A stretch of DNA of 45,850 nt, taken from positions 1 through 45,850 of the forward strand of contig CAIVKH010000007.1 of the NCBI GenBank assembly GCA_903906425.1, read 5' to 3'. This DNA is from an uncultured bacterium (GTDB taxonomy: Bacteria; Verrucomicrobiota; Kiritimatiellia; CAIVKH01). The translations under genes were made by a program, and so were the position numbers. Of this stretch, positions 9,530-19,300 are shown one piece after another. The notes beneath the pieces were generated by a model. The model was not told the origin of the DNA, searched no databases, and saw only the letters and a list, made by a program, of their open reading frames with translations. Every line of letters begins with the position of its first letter. Within the stretch, counting starts at the first letter, position 1.

Positions 9530-9608
9530 TTCCAATCATTGGCAAAGACCGTCACCGCGAATTCCAATCATTGGAACTTTCCGATCCGCAAACTTCCAAT
9601 CATTGGAA
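9530..9608. repeat. 32-bp-phased palindrome triplet 3
   Basis: Three copies at 9530-9544 (TTCCAATCATTGGCA, one mismatch), 9562-9576 and 9594-9608 (both perfect), start-to-start 32 and 32 bp. The spacers AAGACCGTCACCGCGAA and CTTTCCGATCCGCAAAC are unrelated. The triplet starts 36 nt after the hybrid kinase stop and ends 108 nt before the likely start of the first ATPase gene. Confidence 0.95.
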
Positions 9609-9716
9609 ACTGCGCCGACCGCTTTTCTGAATTGCCATAACTTCATCCGGATGGATTTCGGTTCTTGTCGCCCCGCCGCCGATTTCGTAGCCTCTGCCTT
9701 GAAAGCTGACTGCGCC

Positions 9717-10043
9717 ATGCGCGAGGTGATCCACAAAGTCATCGAAACCGAGGCCGAAGCGCGCCGAATAGTCGCGGCGTCGAAACAGGAGGCTGACCGC
9801 ATCATGGCCGGCGCGCAAACCCAGGCACGGGAAATCGCGAGCCAGTCGCGCGAACAGGTGCGACGCGAATCCGAACAAATCATCGCCGCGGCGGCGCAGC
9901 AGGCGGAACAAGAAAAACAGGCGCAGATTCAACGAGCCGGATCTGAAATCGAATCGCAAATCCGGCTGGGCGAAACCACGCGGAAGGAAGTCGTCGCCGC
10001 GGCCGTCGAATGCATTACCGGCGCCAGGCAACGCGAAAGGTGA
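9717..10043 (+). CDS. atpH: V/A-type ATPase peripheral-stalk subunit (H/G-like)
   Basis: A coiled-coil protein of 108 residues from the ATG at 9717: an unbroken Glu/Ala/Gln/Arg-rich helix (IETEAEARRIVAASKQEADRI onward), as in the H/G stalk subunits that pair with subunit E and tie the catalytic head to subunit I. The reading frame is open back to 9603, but the extra residues have no stalk character, so the inner ATG is preferred although no strong ribosome-binding site precedes it. It is the first gene of the ATPase operon, 4 nt before subunit C. Stalk subunits diverge strongly, so the assignment rests on coiled coil, length and position. Confidence 0.75.
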   Translation: MREVIHKVIETEAEARRIVAASKQEADRIMAGAQTQAREIASQSREQVRRESEQIIAAAAQQAEQEKQAQIQRAGSEIESQIRLGETTRKEVVAAAVECITGARQRER

Positions 10044-10047
10044 ACCC

Positions 10048-11082
10048 ATGCCGCTGCTCATCACCAGCGATCTGGATTATCTCACCGCCCGCCTCCACGG
10101 ACGCAAAAGCCGGCTGGCCGAGGCCGCGCGGCTCGACGAACTCTGCCGCCTGCGATCAATCGCCGAACTCGGAAAAGAAATTTTCCCCGGCGAAACTTTT
10201 CAAACCGCGACAGCTTTGCAGCGCCGCTTGATCGCAAATTTGATTACCGAAATGTCCGAAAATTCAGCTCAACTCGCCGCCCACGAATCGCGATTCCTCG
10301 CGTGGAACCTGACGCGATTCCAAATCGAAAACCTGAAAATCCTCGTTCGCGGTTTTCTGAACCGGACCGCTATCGAAGAACTTCGCGAACAGTTGCTCCC
10401 GTTGCCCACGGCTTCGGAACTCAACGCCGAAGAATTTCTCGCAGCAAAAACGCTCGAAGCGTTCACCGACTTGCTCCCGCACGACTCATTGCAGGAAAGC
10501 TTCGCCAAAATTCTGAAATCGCATCGCGATGATCGCAGCCCGTTCTTTTTCGAAGCCGCGCTTGATCGCGGATATTTTCAAGCGTTAATCGCGCGTCTGG
10601 ACTCACTCGCTTCAGAGGACCGCGAACTCGTCGCCCCGCTCGTTTCGCAGGAAATCGACACATTTCATCTAATGCTCGCCGTGCGCGGCCGCTTCATTCA
10701 TCAACTGAAACCGGAATCGCTGCGCCCATTGCACATCGCCGGCACAACAATTCCGCGCGGCCTTTTCGAAGCGATGCTCGGCGATTCCGATCTCGCGACG
10801 ATTTCTCATCGGGTCATCGGTCGCGTCATTGATTCTGTTCCGCAAGCGAGCGAACCCGCATCGCTGGAATCACTCGCATGGCATCGTTTCCTTCGCCTTT
10901 CGAATCGCGCATTTCGCCGCAGCCACATCGGCTTCGCCGCCGTCATCGGCTATTTCGGAATCCGCCGCATCGAGATCTCGAACCTCATCACACTCAGCGA
11001 AGGAATCCGCCTCGGCCTTCCCGCCGATTCGATTCGCGCACGTTTGATTCCGCGAACACGCATGGAGGCCGCCGATGTTTAA
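10048..11082 (+). CDS. atpC: V/A-type ATPase subunit C (AC39/d family)
   Basis: A 344-residue, largely helical protein matching the V-ATPase C/AC39 family in length and pattern; the N-terminal DLDYLTARLHGRKSRL and the C-terminal FGIRRIEISNLITLSEGIRLGLP are characteristic. The subunit forms the socket joining the central rotor to the c-ring. The start follows subunit H/G by 4 nt with AAAGGTGA before the ATG. Its end overlaps the start of subunit I by 8 nt, indicating translational coupling. Confidence 0.87.
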   Translation: MPLLITSDLDYLTARLHGRKSRLAEAARLDELCRLRSIAELGKEIFPGETFQTATALQRRLIANLITEMSENSAQLAAHESRFLAWNLTRFQIENLKILVRGFLNRTAIEELREQLLPLPTASELNAEEFLAAKTLEAFTDLLPHDSLQESFAKILKSHRDDRSPFFFEAALDRGYFQALIARLDSLASEDRELVAPLVSQEIDTFHLMLAVRGRFIHQLKPESLRPLHIAGTTIPRGLFEAMLGDSDLATISHRVIGRVIDSVPQASEPASLESLAWHRFLRLSNRAFRRSHIGFAAVIGYFGIRRIEISNLITLSEGIRLGLPADSIRARLIPRTRMEAADV

Positions 11083-13015
11083 GCCCGTCGCCATGCTTCG
11101 GCTTAACGCGCTCGTTCTTTCGCGCGACGCACGAAAAGTCCTCACGGAATTGGGGCGACGCGGAGCTGTCGAATTGACTCGAGCCGAAACTGCGAACGGC
11201 GCGACTCCGGTTCAATCCGCTGACACCTCCCGTTGCGATCATCTTCTAAACCGAATCGCAGAGCTTCGCCGCATGCTCCAATCGTCCTCGTCCTCATCGT
11301 CGTCCTCGATCCTCGCCGTGGAAGGAGCCGACGAAGAACTTCGCCCCATCGAGGAACAAACCGCGGCCCTGCTGAAAAAGCGGCAGATTCTCTTGCAGCA
11401 ACAAACAGAAACCTCCGCCATCTGCGATCAACTGACCGGCCTCGAAGGCCTGGAAATTCCCCTCGATTTACGAGGCCGCGCCGAATTCCTTCATTTTGTC
11501 ATCGGGACTTTGCCCGCCGAAAATCTCGACCGGCTCCGCGCCGAAATCGGATCGACCTCGATCCTTCTGCCGCAATCGAATGACGGCGGACAGCAAACCA
11601 TCATCGCACTTGCAAGCCGGCAAAATCGCACTCAACTCGACGCCGTTTTGGATCGTTCATCGTTTCGCCGCACGACACTTCCCGACGCTTCGGGCGCTAC
11701 AACCGCATCGCTGTCCGCGGAGAAACTTCACGAAAAGGAAATTGCCGCAGAGGAACTCGGAAGACTCGACGCGGAATTGAGATCGCTTGCCGGATCATCC
11801 TCGCAAACGCTGGCCGGAATCGAGCAAGCCGCGCTCGCGGAGCGCCGCCTGATTGAAGCCGAGCAGAATTTCGGCCGCACGGAAACAACCTCCGTGCTTT
11901 CCGGTTGGATTCCCGCCTCGCGCGCTTCCGAAATTGAACAACATGTTCGTGAAATCACGAGCAATCGCTGCGCGATTGCAATCGAGTCGCCCGATGGAAT
12001 TCCAGACGAAGAAATCCCAGTTCTTCTCGAACAACCGCGCTGGCTCCGCCCATTCGCGATGCTCGTGACCGCGTTCGGCTTTCCGAAATATCGCGAACTC
12101 GAACCGACGCTTTTTCTCGCGATCAGCTACGTCCTCATGTTCGGCCTCATGTTCGGCGACGCGGGTCAAGGCGCGCTCCTCGTGCTCGGCGGCCTGATCG
12201 CATTCCTGCGCGGCAGACAAAGGACAAATGACAAAGGACAAATGACAGCCAATGTTGGTCTGCTCCTTTTGTACGCCGGCGTTTCGAGCGCGGTCTTCGG
12301 CGTAATTTACGGCAGCTATTTCGGCCTTCCACAACTCAAGCATTTCGCGATCTGGCATGACCCGATTGAAGGCAATCCGATCAACTTGATGTACGCCGCC
12401 ATCGCCTTCGGCATCGTGATGATCAGCCTCGGCATCGTTCTCAACATCGTGAACCGATTCCGCCGCGGCGACGTAATCGGCGGTTTCCTCGACAAATTCG
12501 GAATCGCCGGCGTTGTGTTTTATTGGGGCGCACTCGCGATCCTCGCGAAATCAGCCGCGATTCAAACGCGCGGACTCATGCCGTGGGCCATCATGATCTT
12601 CCTCGCGCTGCCTGTTGTCTGCTGGATTCTTCGCGAGCCAATTCATGTTTTGCGCGAACACGGCCACGCAGAAAAAGGCGTCGGCCTCGCCTTCGCCGAA
12701 TCCGCCGTCGAAGCCTTCGAAGGCGTCCTCGTCTATCTCGCCAACACGATCAGCTTTGTCCGTCTCGCCGCCTACGCGATGAGCCACGCCGCGCTGCTCA
12801 TGGCATTTTTCATGATGGCCGAATCCGTCCGTCACGCGACGGCCACAGGCAGCATCGCAATCATCGTCCTCGGCAACGTCATCGCCATCGTCCTCGAAGG
12901 CGTCATCGCCGCCGTGCAGGCGCTGCGTCTTGAATACTACGAATTCTTCGGCAAATTTTTTTCCGGCGGCGGCCGCGCGTTCCGCCCGTTCGTTCTGTGG
13001 AGTCCGACAACATGA
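11075..13015 (+). CDS. atpI: V/A-type ATPase subunit I (membrane stator)
   Basis: A 646-residue protein with the two-part design of the V_ATPase_I family: a soluble helical half (1 to about 320) and a C-terminal half with about seven membrane segments (from FLAISYVLMFGLMFGDAGQGALLVL), including conserved FMFGD- and SFVRLAAYAMSHAALL-type stretches. This subunit carries the proton path next to the c-ring. Two oddities: a run of nine Ser codons near residue 70, and a tandem 14-bp repeat at 12217-12244 that adds RQRTNDKGQMTAN to the loop after an early membrane helix. A palindrome pair, not an overlap, follows it. Confidence 0.92.
   Translation: MFKPVAMLRLNALVLSRDARKVLTELGRRGAVELTRAETANGATPVQSADTSRCDHLLNRIAELRRMLQSSSSSSSSSILAVEGADEELRPIEEQTAALLKKRQILLQQQTETSAICDQLTGLEGLEIPLDLRGRAEFLHFVIGTLPAENLDRLRAEIGSTSILLPQSNDGGQQTIIALASRQNRTQLDAVLDRSSFRRTTLPDASGATTASLSAEKLHEKEIAAEELGRLDAELRSLAGSSSQTLAGIEQAALAERRLIEAEQNFGRTETTSVLSGWIPASRASEIEQHVREITSNRCAIAIESPDGIPDEEIPVLLEQPRWLRPFAMLVTAFGFPKYRELEPTLFLAISYVLMFGLMFGDAGQGALLVLGGLIAFLRGRQRTNDKGQMTANVGLLLLYAGVSSAVFGVIYGSYFGLPQLKHFAIWHDPIEGNPINLMYAAIAFGIVMISLGIVLNIVNRFRRGDVIGGFLDKFGIAGVVFYWGALAILAKSAAIQTRGLMPWAIMIFLALPVVCWILREPIHVLREHGHAEKGVGLAFAESAVEAFEGVLVYLANTISFVRLAAYAMSHAALLMAFFMMAESVRHATATGSIAIIVLGNVIAIVLEGVIAAVQALRLEYYEFFGKFFSGGGRAFRPFVLWSPTT
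12217..12244. repeat. two tandem copies of a 14-bp repeat inside atpI
   Basis: ACAAAGGACAAATG occurs twice head to tail (12217-12230, 12231-12244) inside the subunit I gene, in the codons of a loop between membrane segments. The reading frame is kept. Similar ATGAC-type short repeats occur between genes at about 2498-2536. Confidence 0.85.
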
Positions 13016-13038
13016 AACCGTGTGAAACAAATCGTGAC

Positions 13039-13085
13039 TTCCAATCATTGGAAATTTGCGCATGCGAGATTTCCAATCATTGGAA
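13039..13085. repeat. 32-bp-phased palindrome pair 4, inside the ATPase operon
   Basis: Two perfect TTCCAATCATTGGAA copies at 13039-13053 and 13071-13085, start-to-start 32 bp, spacer ATTTGCGCATGCGAGAT. It begins 23 nt after the stop of atpI and ends 21 nt before the start of atpK, in an operon whose other junctions overlap or are a few nt long. Confidence 0.95.
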
Positions 13086-13106
13086 ATTGCGAATGGAGGT
13101 GACGAA

Positions 13107-13418
13107 ATGAAACGATCCTCGAAACTTCTCGCCGCGTGCGCGCTGGCGCTCGCGGCGCTGCCGGCGATGGCCACGGAGCCACAGGCTTCCGGTGGCGATA
13201 CGAACCGCGCCATCGGCCTCGGACTTGCCGCTGCGTTCGCGATTGCGATCAGCGTGCTCGGCGCGGGCTACGCGGTCGGCCGCATCGGCTCCGCCGCGAT
13301 GGGCGCGGCCGCGGAAAAACCGGAACTGCTGACGCGTAGCATTCTTTTCGTGGCGCTCGCTGAAGGACTCGCCGTCCTCGGCTTCGCCATCGCGATGATG
13401 CTGCTGCAAAAAATCTGA
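13107..13418 (+). CDS. atpK: V/A-type ATPase proteolipid subunit K (c-ring)
   Basis: A 103-residue protein: an N-terminal hydrophobic leader (LLAACALALAALPAMA, then a polar stretch) followed by the two-helix proteolipid hairpin, GLGLAAAFAIAISVLGAGYAVGRIGSA style and LLTRSILFVALAEGLAVLGFAIAMM. Glu86 in ALAEGLA is the ion-binding carboxylate. The residue after it is Gly, not the Ser/Thr seen in sodium-binding rings, which mildly favours proton coupling (inference). GGAGGTGA precedes the ATG at 13107. It is separated from atpI by a palindrome pair, which may matter because this subunit is needed in several copies per complex. Confidence 0.92.
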   Translation: MKRSSKLLAACALALAALPAMATEPQASGGDTNRAIGLGLAAAFAIAISVLGAGYAVGRIGSAAMGAAAEKPELLTRSILFVALAEGLAVLGFAIAMMLLQKI

Positions 13419-13430
13419 TCGGAAACGGCC

Positions 13431-13745
13431 ATGCAGTTTTTTTGCATCGCCGATGAAGATACGGTGCGCGGCTTCCGCCTCGCCGGAGTCGCGGGCCGCG
13501 CCGTCGCTGACGCGAGTCAGGTGTCCGACGCGCTCGCGCAAGCGGCGACGCAATCCGACTGCGGCATCGTCATCCTCACCGAACAAATCGCCGCAATGGT
13601 TCGCGAAAAAGTTGACGCGTTCCGTTTGGAACACACGCGCCCGCTCATCGTCGAAATCCCCGGCCCGTCCGGCCCAATGCGCGGACGGCGAAGTCTCCGC
13701 GAAATCGCGCAGGAAGCCATCTGCATAAAAGTTGATCAGGAGTGA
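13431..13745 (+). CDS. atpF: V/A-type ATPase subunit F
   Basis: A 104-residue protein of the V-ATPase F family, a small Rossmann-like rotor subunit. It shows an N-terminal FFCIADEDTVRGFRLAGV, a central CGIVILTEQIA and a C-terminal PLIVEIPGPSGP. It starts 12 nt after atpK, and its stop overlaps the region carrying the ribosome-binding site of subunit E. Confidence 0.9.
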   Translation: MQFFCIADEDTVRGFRLAGVAGRAVADASQVSDALAQAATQSDCGIVILTEQIAAMVREKVDAFRLEHTRPLIVEIPGPSGPMRGRRSLREIAQEAICIKVDQE

Positions 13746-13747
13746 AC

Positions 13748-14386
13748 GTGACATCACCAGCGCAAAATTCGCCCGACCTGCTTTGCGAAGAAATCCTCGC
13801 CGACGCGCGCCGTGCTGCCGATGAAACGCTCCGTCGCGCGCGCGACCAGGCCGCTGCGATTATCGCGAAAGCGACCGCCGACGCAGACACCGCGCGCTGC
13901 CAGCTGCTCGATCAGGCACGAGCGGAAGCAGCTCGGCGCAGCGAATTGATTCTCGCGACAGTTCCCGTCGAAAGTGGCCGAATGCGATCCGCGCGAATCA
14001 ACGAACTGCTCGAATCCATCCACGATGACATCCGGCGACGCCTGCTTGCACGCGATGGTTTCGACTATCGCGAAACGATCATCGCCCTCGCCGCCGAAGC
14101 CCTGAGACGGATGGACGGCGAACAAATCACAATCAAATTCTCCGCCGCAGACCGCGAGCTTCTGGACGACGCCGCACGTGATGAAATCAAGCGGCGCGCC
14201 GGACGCCCGAATCTGCTGTTCAGAATTGAATCATCTGCCGAGGCTGAAGCCGGCGTCATCGTGCAAGACGCTGAAGGCCGGCAAATCTGGGACAACCGGC
14301 TCGCTTCACGACTCGAAAGAATGTGGCCGGAAATCCAACTCCAAATCGCGCTAAAAACCGGATTGGTTTCGGGAGGTATCGCATGA
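13748..14386 (+). CDS. atpE: V/A-type ATPase subunit E (peripheral stalk)
   Basis: About 212 residues: a long N-terminal coiled coil (EEILADARRAADETLRRARDQ onward) and a globular C-terminal domain (AGVIVQDAEGRQIWDNRLASRLERM, the typical E-subunit ending). It makes the peripheral stalk with the H/G subunit. The GTG at 13748 is chosen because AGGAG (13738-13742) lies 5 nt before it; a GTG at 13742 is in frame but overlaps the Shine-Dalgarno site itself. Its TGA overlaps the ATG of subunit A (ATGA), so translation is coupled. Confidence 0.88.
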   Translation: MTSPAQNSPDLLCEEILADARRAADETLRRARDQAAAIIAKATADADTARCQLLDQARAEAARRSELILATVPVESGRMRSARINELLESIHDDIRRRLLARDGFDYRETIIALAAEALRRMDGEQITIKFSAADRELLDDAARDEIKRRAGRPNLLFRIESSAEAEAGVIVQDAEGRQIWDNRLASRLERMWPEIQLQIALKTGLVSGGIA

Positions 14387-16176
14387 GCACGACTCCGGTC
14401 ATCACACGAATCAGCGGCCCGATTGTGACGGCGAGCGGAATGGGCGGCACGCAAATGTACGAGGTTGTCCGCGTCGGCGATCTCGGACTTGTCGGCGAAG
14501 TCGTGCGGTTGATCGGCGATCACGCAACGATTCAAGTGTACGAAGACACGACGATGCTCAAGCCTGGCGCGCCGATTCAACGCACTGGCGCGCCGCTGTC
14601 GGTGTGGCTTGGCCCCGGCTTGATCGGCAATATTTACGACGGGATTCAGCGTCCGCTTCCCGCGATTCAGGCGCGCAGCGGCGCGTGGATTCAACGCGGC
14701 GAAAAAGTTGATCCGCTCGATGCGTCGCGGAAATGGCTGTTCGAACCGAGTGTGAAAGTCGGCGATACCGTCATCGCAGGACAAGCCGTCGGCGAAGTGA
14801 AGGAAACTGAACTTGTCCGCCATCGCGTGATGGTTCCACCCAATGTGTCCGGCACGATCTGCAGCATGGTCAAGACGGGCGAATACACACTGCGCGATGT
14901 TCTTGCCGTTGTTGTAACAGCACGCGGCGCACGCGAAATTCGGATGCTGCAAGAATGGCCGGTTCGCATGCCACGGCCGATTCGCGAGCGGTTGCGAATC
15001 GTGGAACCGCTCATCACGGGCCAGCGAATCATTGATACATTTTTCCCGATCGGCAAAGGCGGGGCTGCGGCAATTCCCGGAGGATTCGGAACCGGCAAGA
15101 CAATCACGCAGCACCAGCTCGCGAAGTGGTCGGACGCGGACATCATCGTTTTCATCGGCTGCGGCGAGCGCGGAAATGAAATGACGGAAGTGCTCCGAGA
15201 ATTTCCCGAGCTGAAAGATCCGCGAACGGGGCGACCGCTGATGGAACGAACAATCCTCATCGCGAACACATCGAATATGCCGGTGGCCGCGCGCGAGGTT
15301 TCGATCTACACCGGCATCACGCTGGCGGAATTTTATCGCGACATGGGCAAGAGCGTCGCGGTCTTCGCCGACTCAACGAGCCGCTGGGCCGAGGCGTTGC
15401 GCGAACTCGCGGCGCGGCTCGAAGAAATGCCGGCCGAGGAAGGATTCCCCGCATCGCTGCCGACGCGACTCGCGCAATTTTACGAGCGCGGCGGCGCGGT
15501 CACGACGCTCGCCGGCGAACGCGCGTCGGTGAGCATCGTCGGCGCGGTCAGTCCGCCCGGCGGAGATTTTTCGGAACCAGTGACGCAGCACACGCGGCGT
15601 TTCATCCGCTGTTTCTGGGCGCTCGACACGGTGCTCGCGAATGCGCGGCATTATCCTTCGATTCACTGGCTTCATTCTTATTCCGAATATCTGGAGGACG
15701 TCGCCCCGTGGTGGGGAAAACAGGCGCCGGACTGGAGCGCTCTTCGTACCGAGGCGATGACGATTCTTCAGCGCGAGGAGCGGTTGCAGCAAATCGTGAA
15801 ACTCGTCGGCCCCGACGTTCTGCCCGACGGGCAGAAGTTGATTTTGTTCGTCTCCGAAATTCTGAAGGACGGATTTCTGACGCAGAGCGCCTTCGATGAA
15901 AAGGACGCCTATTGCTCGCCCGAACGCCAGATCGCGCTGCTGCGGCTGATCATCGTGTTTTATCGAAAAGGCCGCGATCTGATCCAGGCCGGCGTGCCGC
16001 TCGCGCGCGTCCGCGGCCTCGCGTGCGTGCCGCAAATCGTCCGCGCGAAAGAGGCCATCGGAAATTCAGAGATGGCCGCGTTTGCTGAACTGCAGAAACA
16101 GACGGAGGACGAACTGGGGGCTGTCACGACGACGGCGCATGACGGAGGCCAGAAGACGGAGTTGCGCCGCGAATGA
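14383..16176 (+). CDS. atpA: V/A-type ATPase catalytic subunit A
   Basis: A full-length (597 aa) catalytic subunit. The N-terminal barrel (ITRISGPIVTASG) is followed by the non-homologous insert typical of A subunits (about 115-190), the Walker A loop GGFGTGKT at 233-240 (Lys239), the catalytic-glutamate region GCGERGNEM (Glu262), the arginine/ATP-binding region FADSTSRWAEALRE, and a helical C-terminal domain. GGGAGG precedes the ATG. Normally subunits B and D follow immediately; here the next 220 nt hold no such genes and then a convergent gene begins. ATP turnover needs subunit B, so B and D must be encoded elsewhere or the operon is broken. Confidence 0.95.
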   Translation: MSTTPVITRISGPIVTASGMGGTQMYEVVRVGDLGLVGEVVRLIGDHATIQVYEDTTMLKPGAPIQRTGAPLSVWLGPGLIGNIYDGIQRPLPAIQARSGAWIQRGEKVDPLDASRKWLFEPSVKVGDTVIAGQAVGEVKETELVRHRVMVPPNVSGTICSMVKTGEYTLRDVLAVVVTARGAREIRMLQEWPVRMPRPIRERLRIVEPLITGQRIIDTFFPIGKGGAAAIPGGFGTGKTITQHQLAKWSDADIIVFIGCGERGNEMTEVLREFPELKDPRTGRPLMERTILIANTSNMPVAAREVSIYTGITLAEFYRDMGKSVAVFADSTSRWAEALRELAARLEEMPAEEGFPASLPTRLAQFYERGGAVTTLAGERASVSIVGAVSPPGGDFSEPVTQHTRRFIRCFWALDTVLANARHYPSIHWLHSYSEYLEDVAPWWGKQAPDWSALRTEAMTILQREERLQQIVKLVGPDVLPDGQKLILFVSEILKDGFLTQSAFDEKDAYCSPERQIALLRLIIVFYRKGRDLIQAGVPLARVRGLACVPQIVRAKEAIGNSEMAAFAELQKQTEDELGAVTTTAHDGGQKTELRRE

Positions 16177-16255
16177 GCGGCCCCGACGAGTTCAGGACAA
16201 CCGCAGCGCGGAGTGCCGGACGATCACCGGCACGAGGTTGCACCGTCTTCGTTTT

Positions 16256-16302
16256 TTCCAATGATTGGAAAATACGACCGCGCAAATTTCCAATCATTGG
16301 AA
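16256..16302. repeat. 32-bp-phased palindrome pair 5
   Basis: TTCCAATGATTGGAA at 16256-16270 and TTCCAATCATTGGAA at 16288-16302, start-to-start 32 bp, spacer AATACGACCGCGCAAAT. It lies between convergent genes, 79 nt after the atpA stop and 95 nt from the stop of the kinase on the other strand. It is the only cluster that does not start within 36 nt of a recognisable stop codon. Confidence 0.95.
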
Positions 16303-16397
16303 ACGCTGACCGGGGCGGAATGACCGTCGGATTGCGCCGGCGATCCTTGGCCTTTTCACCTGAGGCTCGAGCGAACTTCCGTTGCGGAGAAACCGGC

Positions 16398-19300
16398 TTA
16401 GCGGAGTTTGGCGGCCTGTTTCTGGCAGGCGGATTGGAGCGATTTGAGCATCGTCTGGGCGTTGACCCAGTCGGATTGTTTGTCGGCAACGACGCGGGCG
16501 GTCTTGATGAATAACTCGGCACTGGCGATGTCGTCGGCTTCGAGGGTGACGGAGGGCGGAGGCGCGAGCAGGAAGCTCAGGGCGGCGTCGGCGGTCTCGA
16601 TGATGCGGCTTTCTTCGATGTCCTGCTTGAGAAAATTCGGGAGCCGGTCAATGTGGAAGTTGTAGCGATTGTATTCGGGATGATTCTGCGGCAGCGCGGG
16701 GGCCTTGGCGTCGCCTCCGAGAAGATAGGTCAGCACGAGTTTGTCGGCCTCCTGCTCGGCGGAGTTGGGAATCTGCGGGATCGCGCTTTCGATGTCCGCG
16801 ACGGAAAGCTGCACGCCTTTTTCCAGCAGGCCGAGCCAGAAGCGCGATCGCGCGTCGGCGGCCAGGTGAAGGCCGGGGCCCAGCCTTTCCTGAAGGCCAG
16901 CCAGCCGCCGGCCTGCCGCGCCAATTCGGCCTTCGCGTGTGGTGCAGTTCGTCGCGAAAAGATAACATGCGGCCCGCGTGCGGTCGGCGCCATGCACGGC
17001 GGCCTCGCGGGAATTTACAGCCAGTTCCGCCAGCGCCTTGATGGAGGCGTCGCGCGACTGGCGCGTGGCCTCGTCAGCAATCTTCGCGCTGGCCGCCCGG
17101 TCCTTGAGGGCGGCGGCTTCGGTGATGTTGCCGCGGGAGACTTGCGAAATAAAATTTTTCACGAGCACGAAATCCGGCGTCGGCTTCCAGTCGGCGGCGG
17201 CGGGTTGAAACTGCGCAAGGTCCACCTTGTCGCTGGCCGGAATGGCCTGCGTGGCCGGAGGCGTGTCCTGATAATCGGGCCGTTTCCATTCGAGTTTAAG
17301 CGAGGTGTCCGGGGCAAGGACCTTGCTCTGGCCCGCGGCGAACAGCGTGCCATCAACCTGCAGCACCAGGCCGGGCGCATCCTTCGGGCCGCTCCATGTG
17401 ATGGTTGTTGACGACAGCGCGAATTGCGAATCCGAAAGCGAGATGCTGTTGCGGCGGCCGGGCGAGATGGACTGGTTCACAGCTTTGCGCCGGGCCGCAC
17501 CCGGCACGACGGCGGCCACGGCAATTTGAATGTCAATGGCAGATTCCGACGAGATCAGATAATTCGTCTTTGCGCCCGGCGCAATGTGATCAACAAGCCG
17601 CGCCATGCTTTCGGGCCAGCGAAGATCAACGGCATAGCGCGAGTCGTTCATCACGACAATCTCGGTCTGCCGGACCTGGCGGCCGGCCTGCTCAATAGTT
17701 TTCGTCAGCACACTTGCGGCCCATGCGGGGAGATCGGGCGTAATGGCGCTGCGCGCCGCGGAAATCCATTTGGCCAGTTCCGCGGGCCGCTCAGCCGAGT
17801 TCCAACTGTCCATTGTGGAATTCAGAGTGTGCGTCAAATTATTTTCTGCGGAACCGGTCGCGGTCGCAATGTCGCCGGCGATGGTCGGGTATAACATCTC
17901 GTTGCTGGCGCCGGCCTGCACCTTGCTTATCTCCCTGACGAAGTTCGCATATTCGCTCGGATATGAAACCAATGGCTGGGGAATACTCGCACGCAGCGCC
18001 GCGACCTTGGTCCGATTTTCCTCCCCCATTTTCGCAGCCGAAATCAACTTCTCTATCTCATCGTCGCGTTGTTTGAACCGGTCTGTCCCCTGCATCCAGT
18101 TGGGAAGGCGATGAAGTTGCGCCTGATCCATCGAGAGCTTCTTCGAATCAGTTTCCTGTTTAAAGGAATCCGCCACGGCATCAATCGCGACAGCCGCCCG
18201 CGTGTCCAGCAGACTGGTCAATGCCGCCTTCTGGTCGGGAAGCAGCGTGCTGCCGACCACTTTCTCATGCAGCGGATCCAGTTGGATCACCGTGCTTGCG
18301 CTGATGATTGATGCCTTCAGGTCGCTGAAGAGTTTTAATCTCGTGCGGTCTTTTACGTTCCCGTCAATTCGCGTCTCCGCGTCGGCAATCACTTTGCCCG
18401 CGGCCGGTGGCAGAATATGCTGTGACACCATATTGTTCACAATCTTCTCGAAGCCGTCCAAGGCAGCAGGCCGTGTCGTGAAATTGGCGGTGGCAGCGAC
18501 GACCAGATTTGTAATCGCCGCCACCGACTGGTTTTCGATGGCATCATCGTGCCTGTTCCATTTCCCAAAATAGGCGGCATATTTTTCGAGTGCCTGCTGG
18601 AGTGATGCGAGCGAGGTCGACGACTGAACTTCCTTTAGCAGGTCAGACAGTTCGTTCTTTGCAGCCATGTCCCTCACCCGTGTCCGCATTCTTTCCGCGA
18701 TGGACGGGTCGAAAGTCGCAACGCCCGCAAGCTGGCTGGTAATGGAGTTCCATTCAACCAGCAGCGCCTGCGCAGCAGCAATGTTCGATGCCTGCGCGGC
18801 GACGTTGCCGGCAGCCACACTGGAATCCGCGATTTTTTTCTCCAAGGAATTGCATGCCTTGGGATCAACGGTCACACCGTTTGTCTGCAGGAGCGATGCC
18901 ACCTGCGACCATATCAGCACCAGACCCGCTGCTTCGCGGCGCTCGCCGGACGAAGTCTTCTTCTCGACCTCCGCCGCGAATGTCTCCGCGAATTTCGAAC
19001 CGGCTCCCAGCTGCAGGTCAGCGACCTGCTCTGCACGATGTGAATGTAGCGTCGCGACGAGGTTGTTTGCAGAGTCCATCGTGACGCCGTAGTCCTTGAA
19101 GCCAATTTGATGATGCGTCCACCAATATGATCCAGCGGCGATGATAATGGCGGCTGCGGCTGCAAGGGATCCCATACGGATGACTGGCTTCCAATCCATC
19201 GCAATGCCAACGACAACTTCCTGCTCCGCGTTTCCGCCTGGTCCGGTTGCTACCAGTCGATAGCGCGTTTTGGCAGACGGATTGATGACTTTTTCACCCA

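Noticed and set aside
9530..9608. Palindrome clusters as short CRISPR arrays
   Set aside because: Repeats are 15 bp with 17-bp gaps, at most three units, fully palindromic, scattered over ten loci, and no cas gene is in the window.
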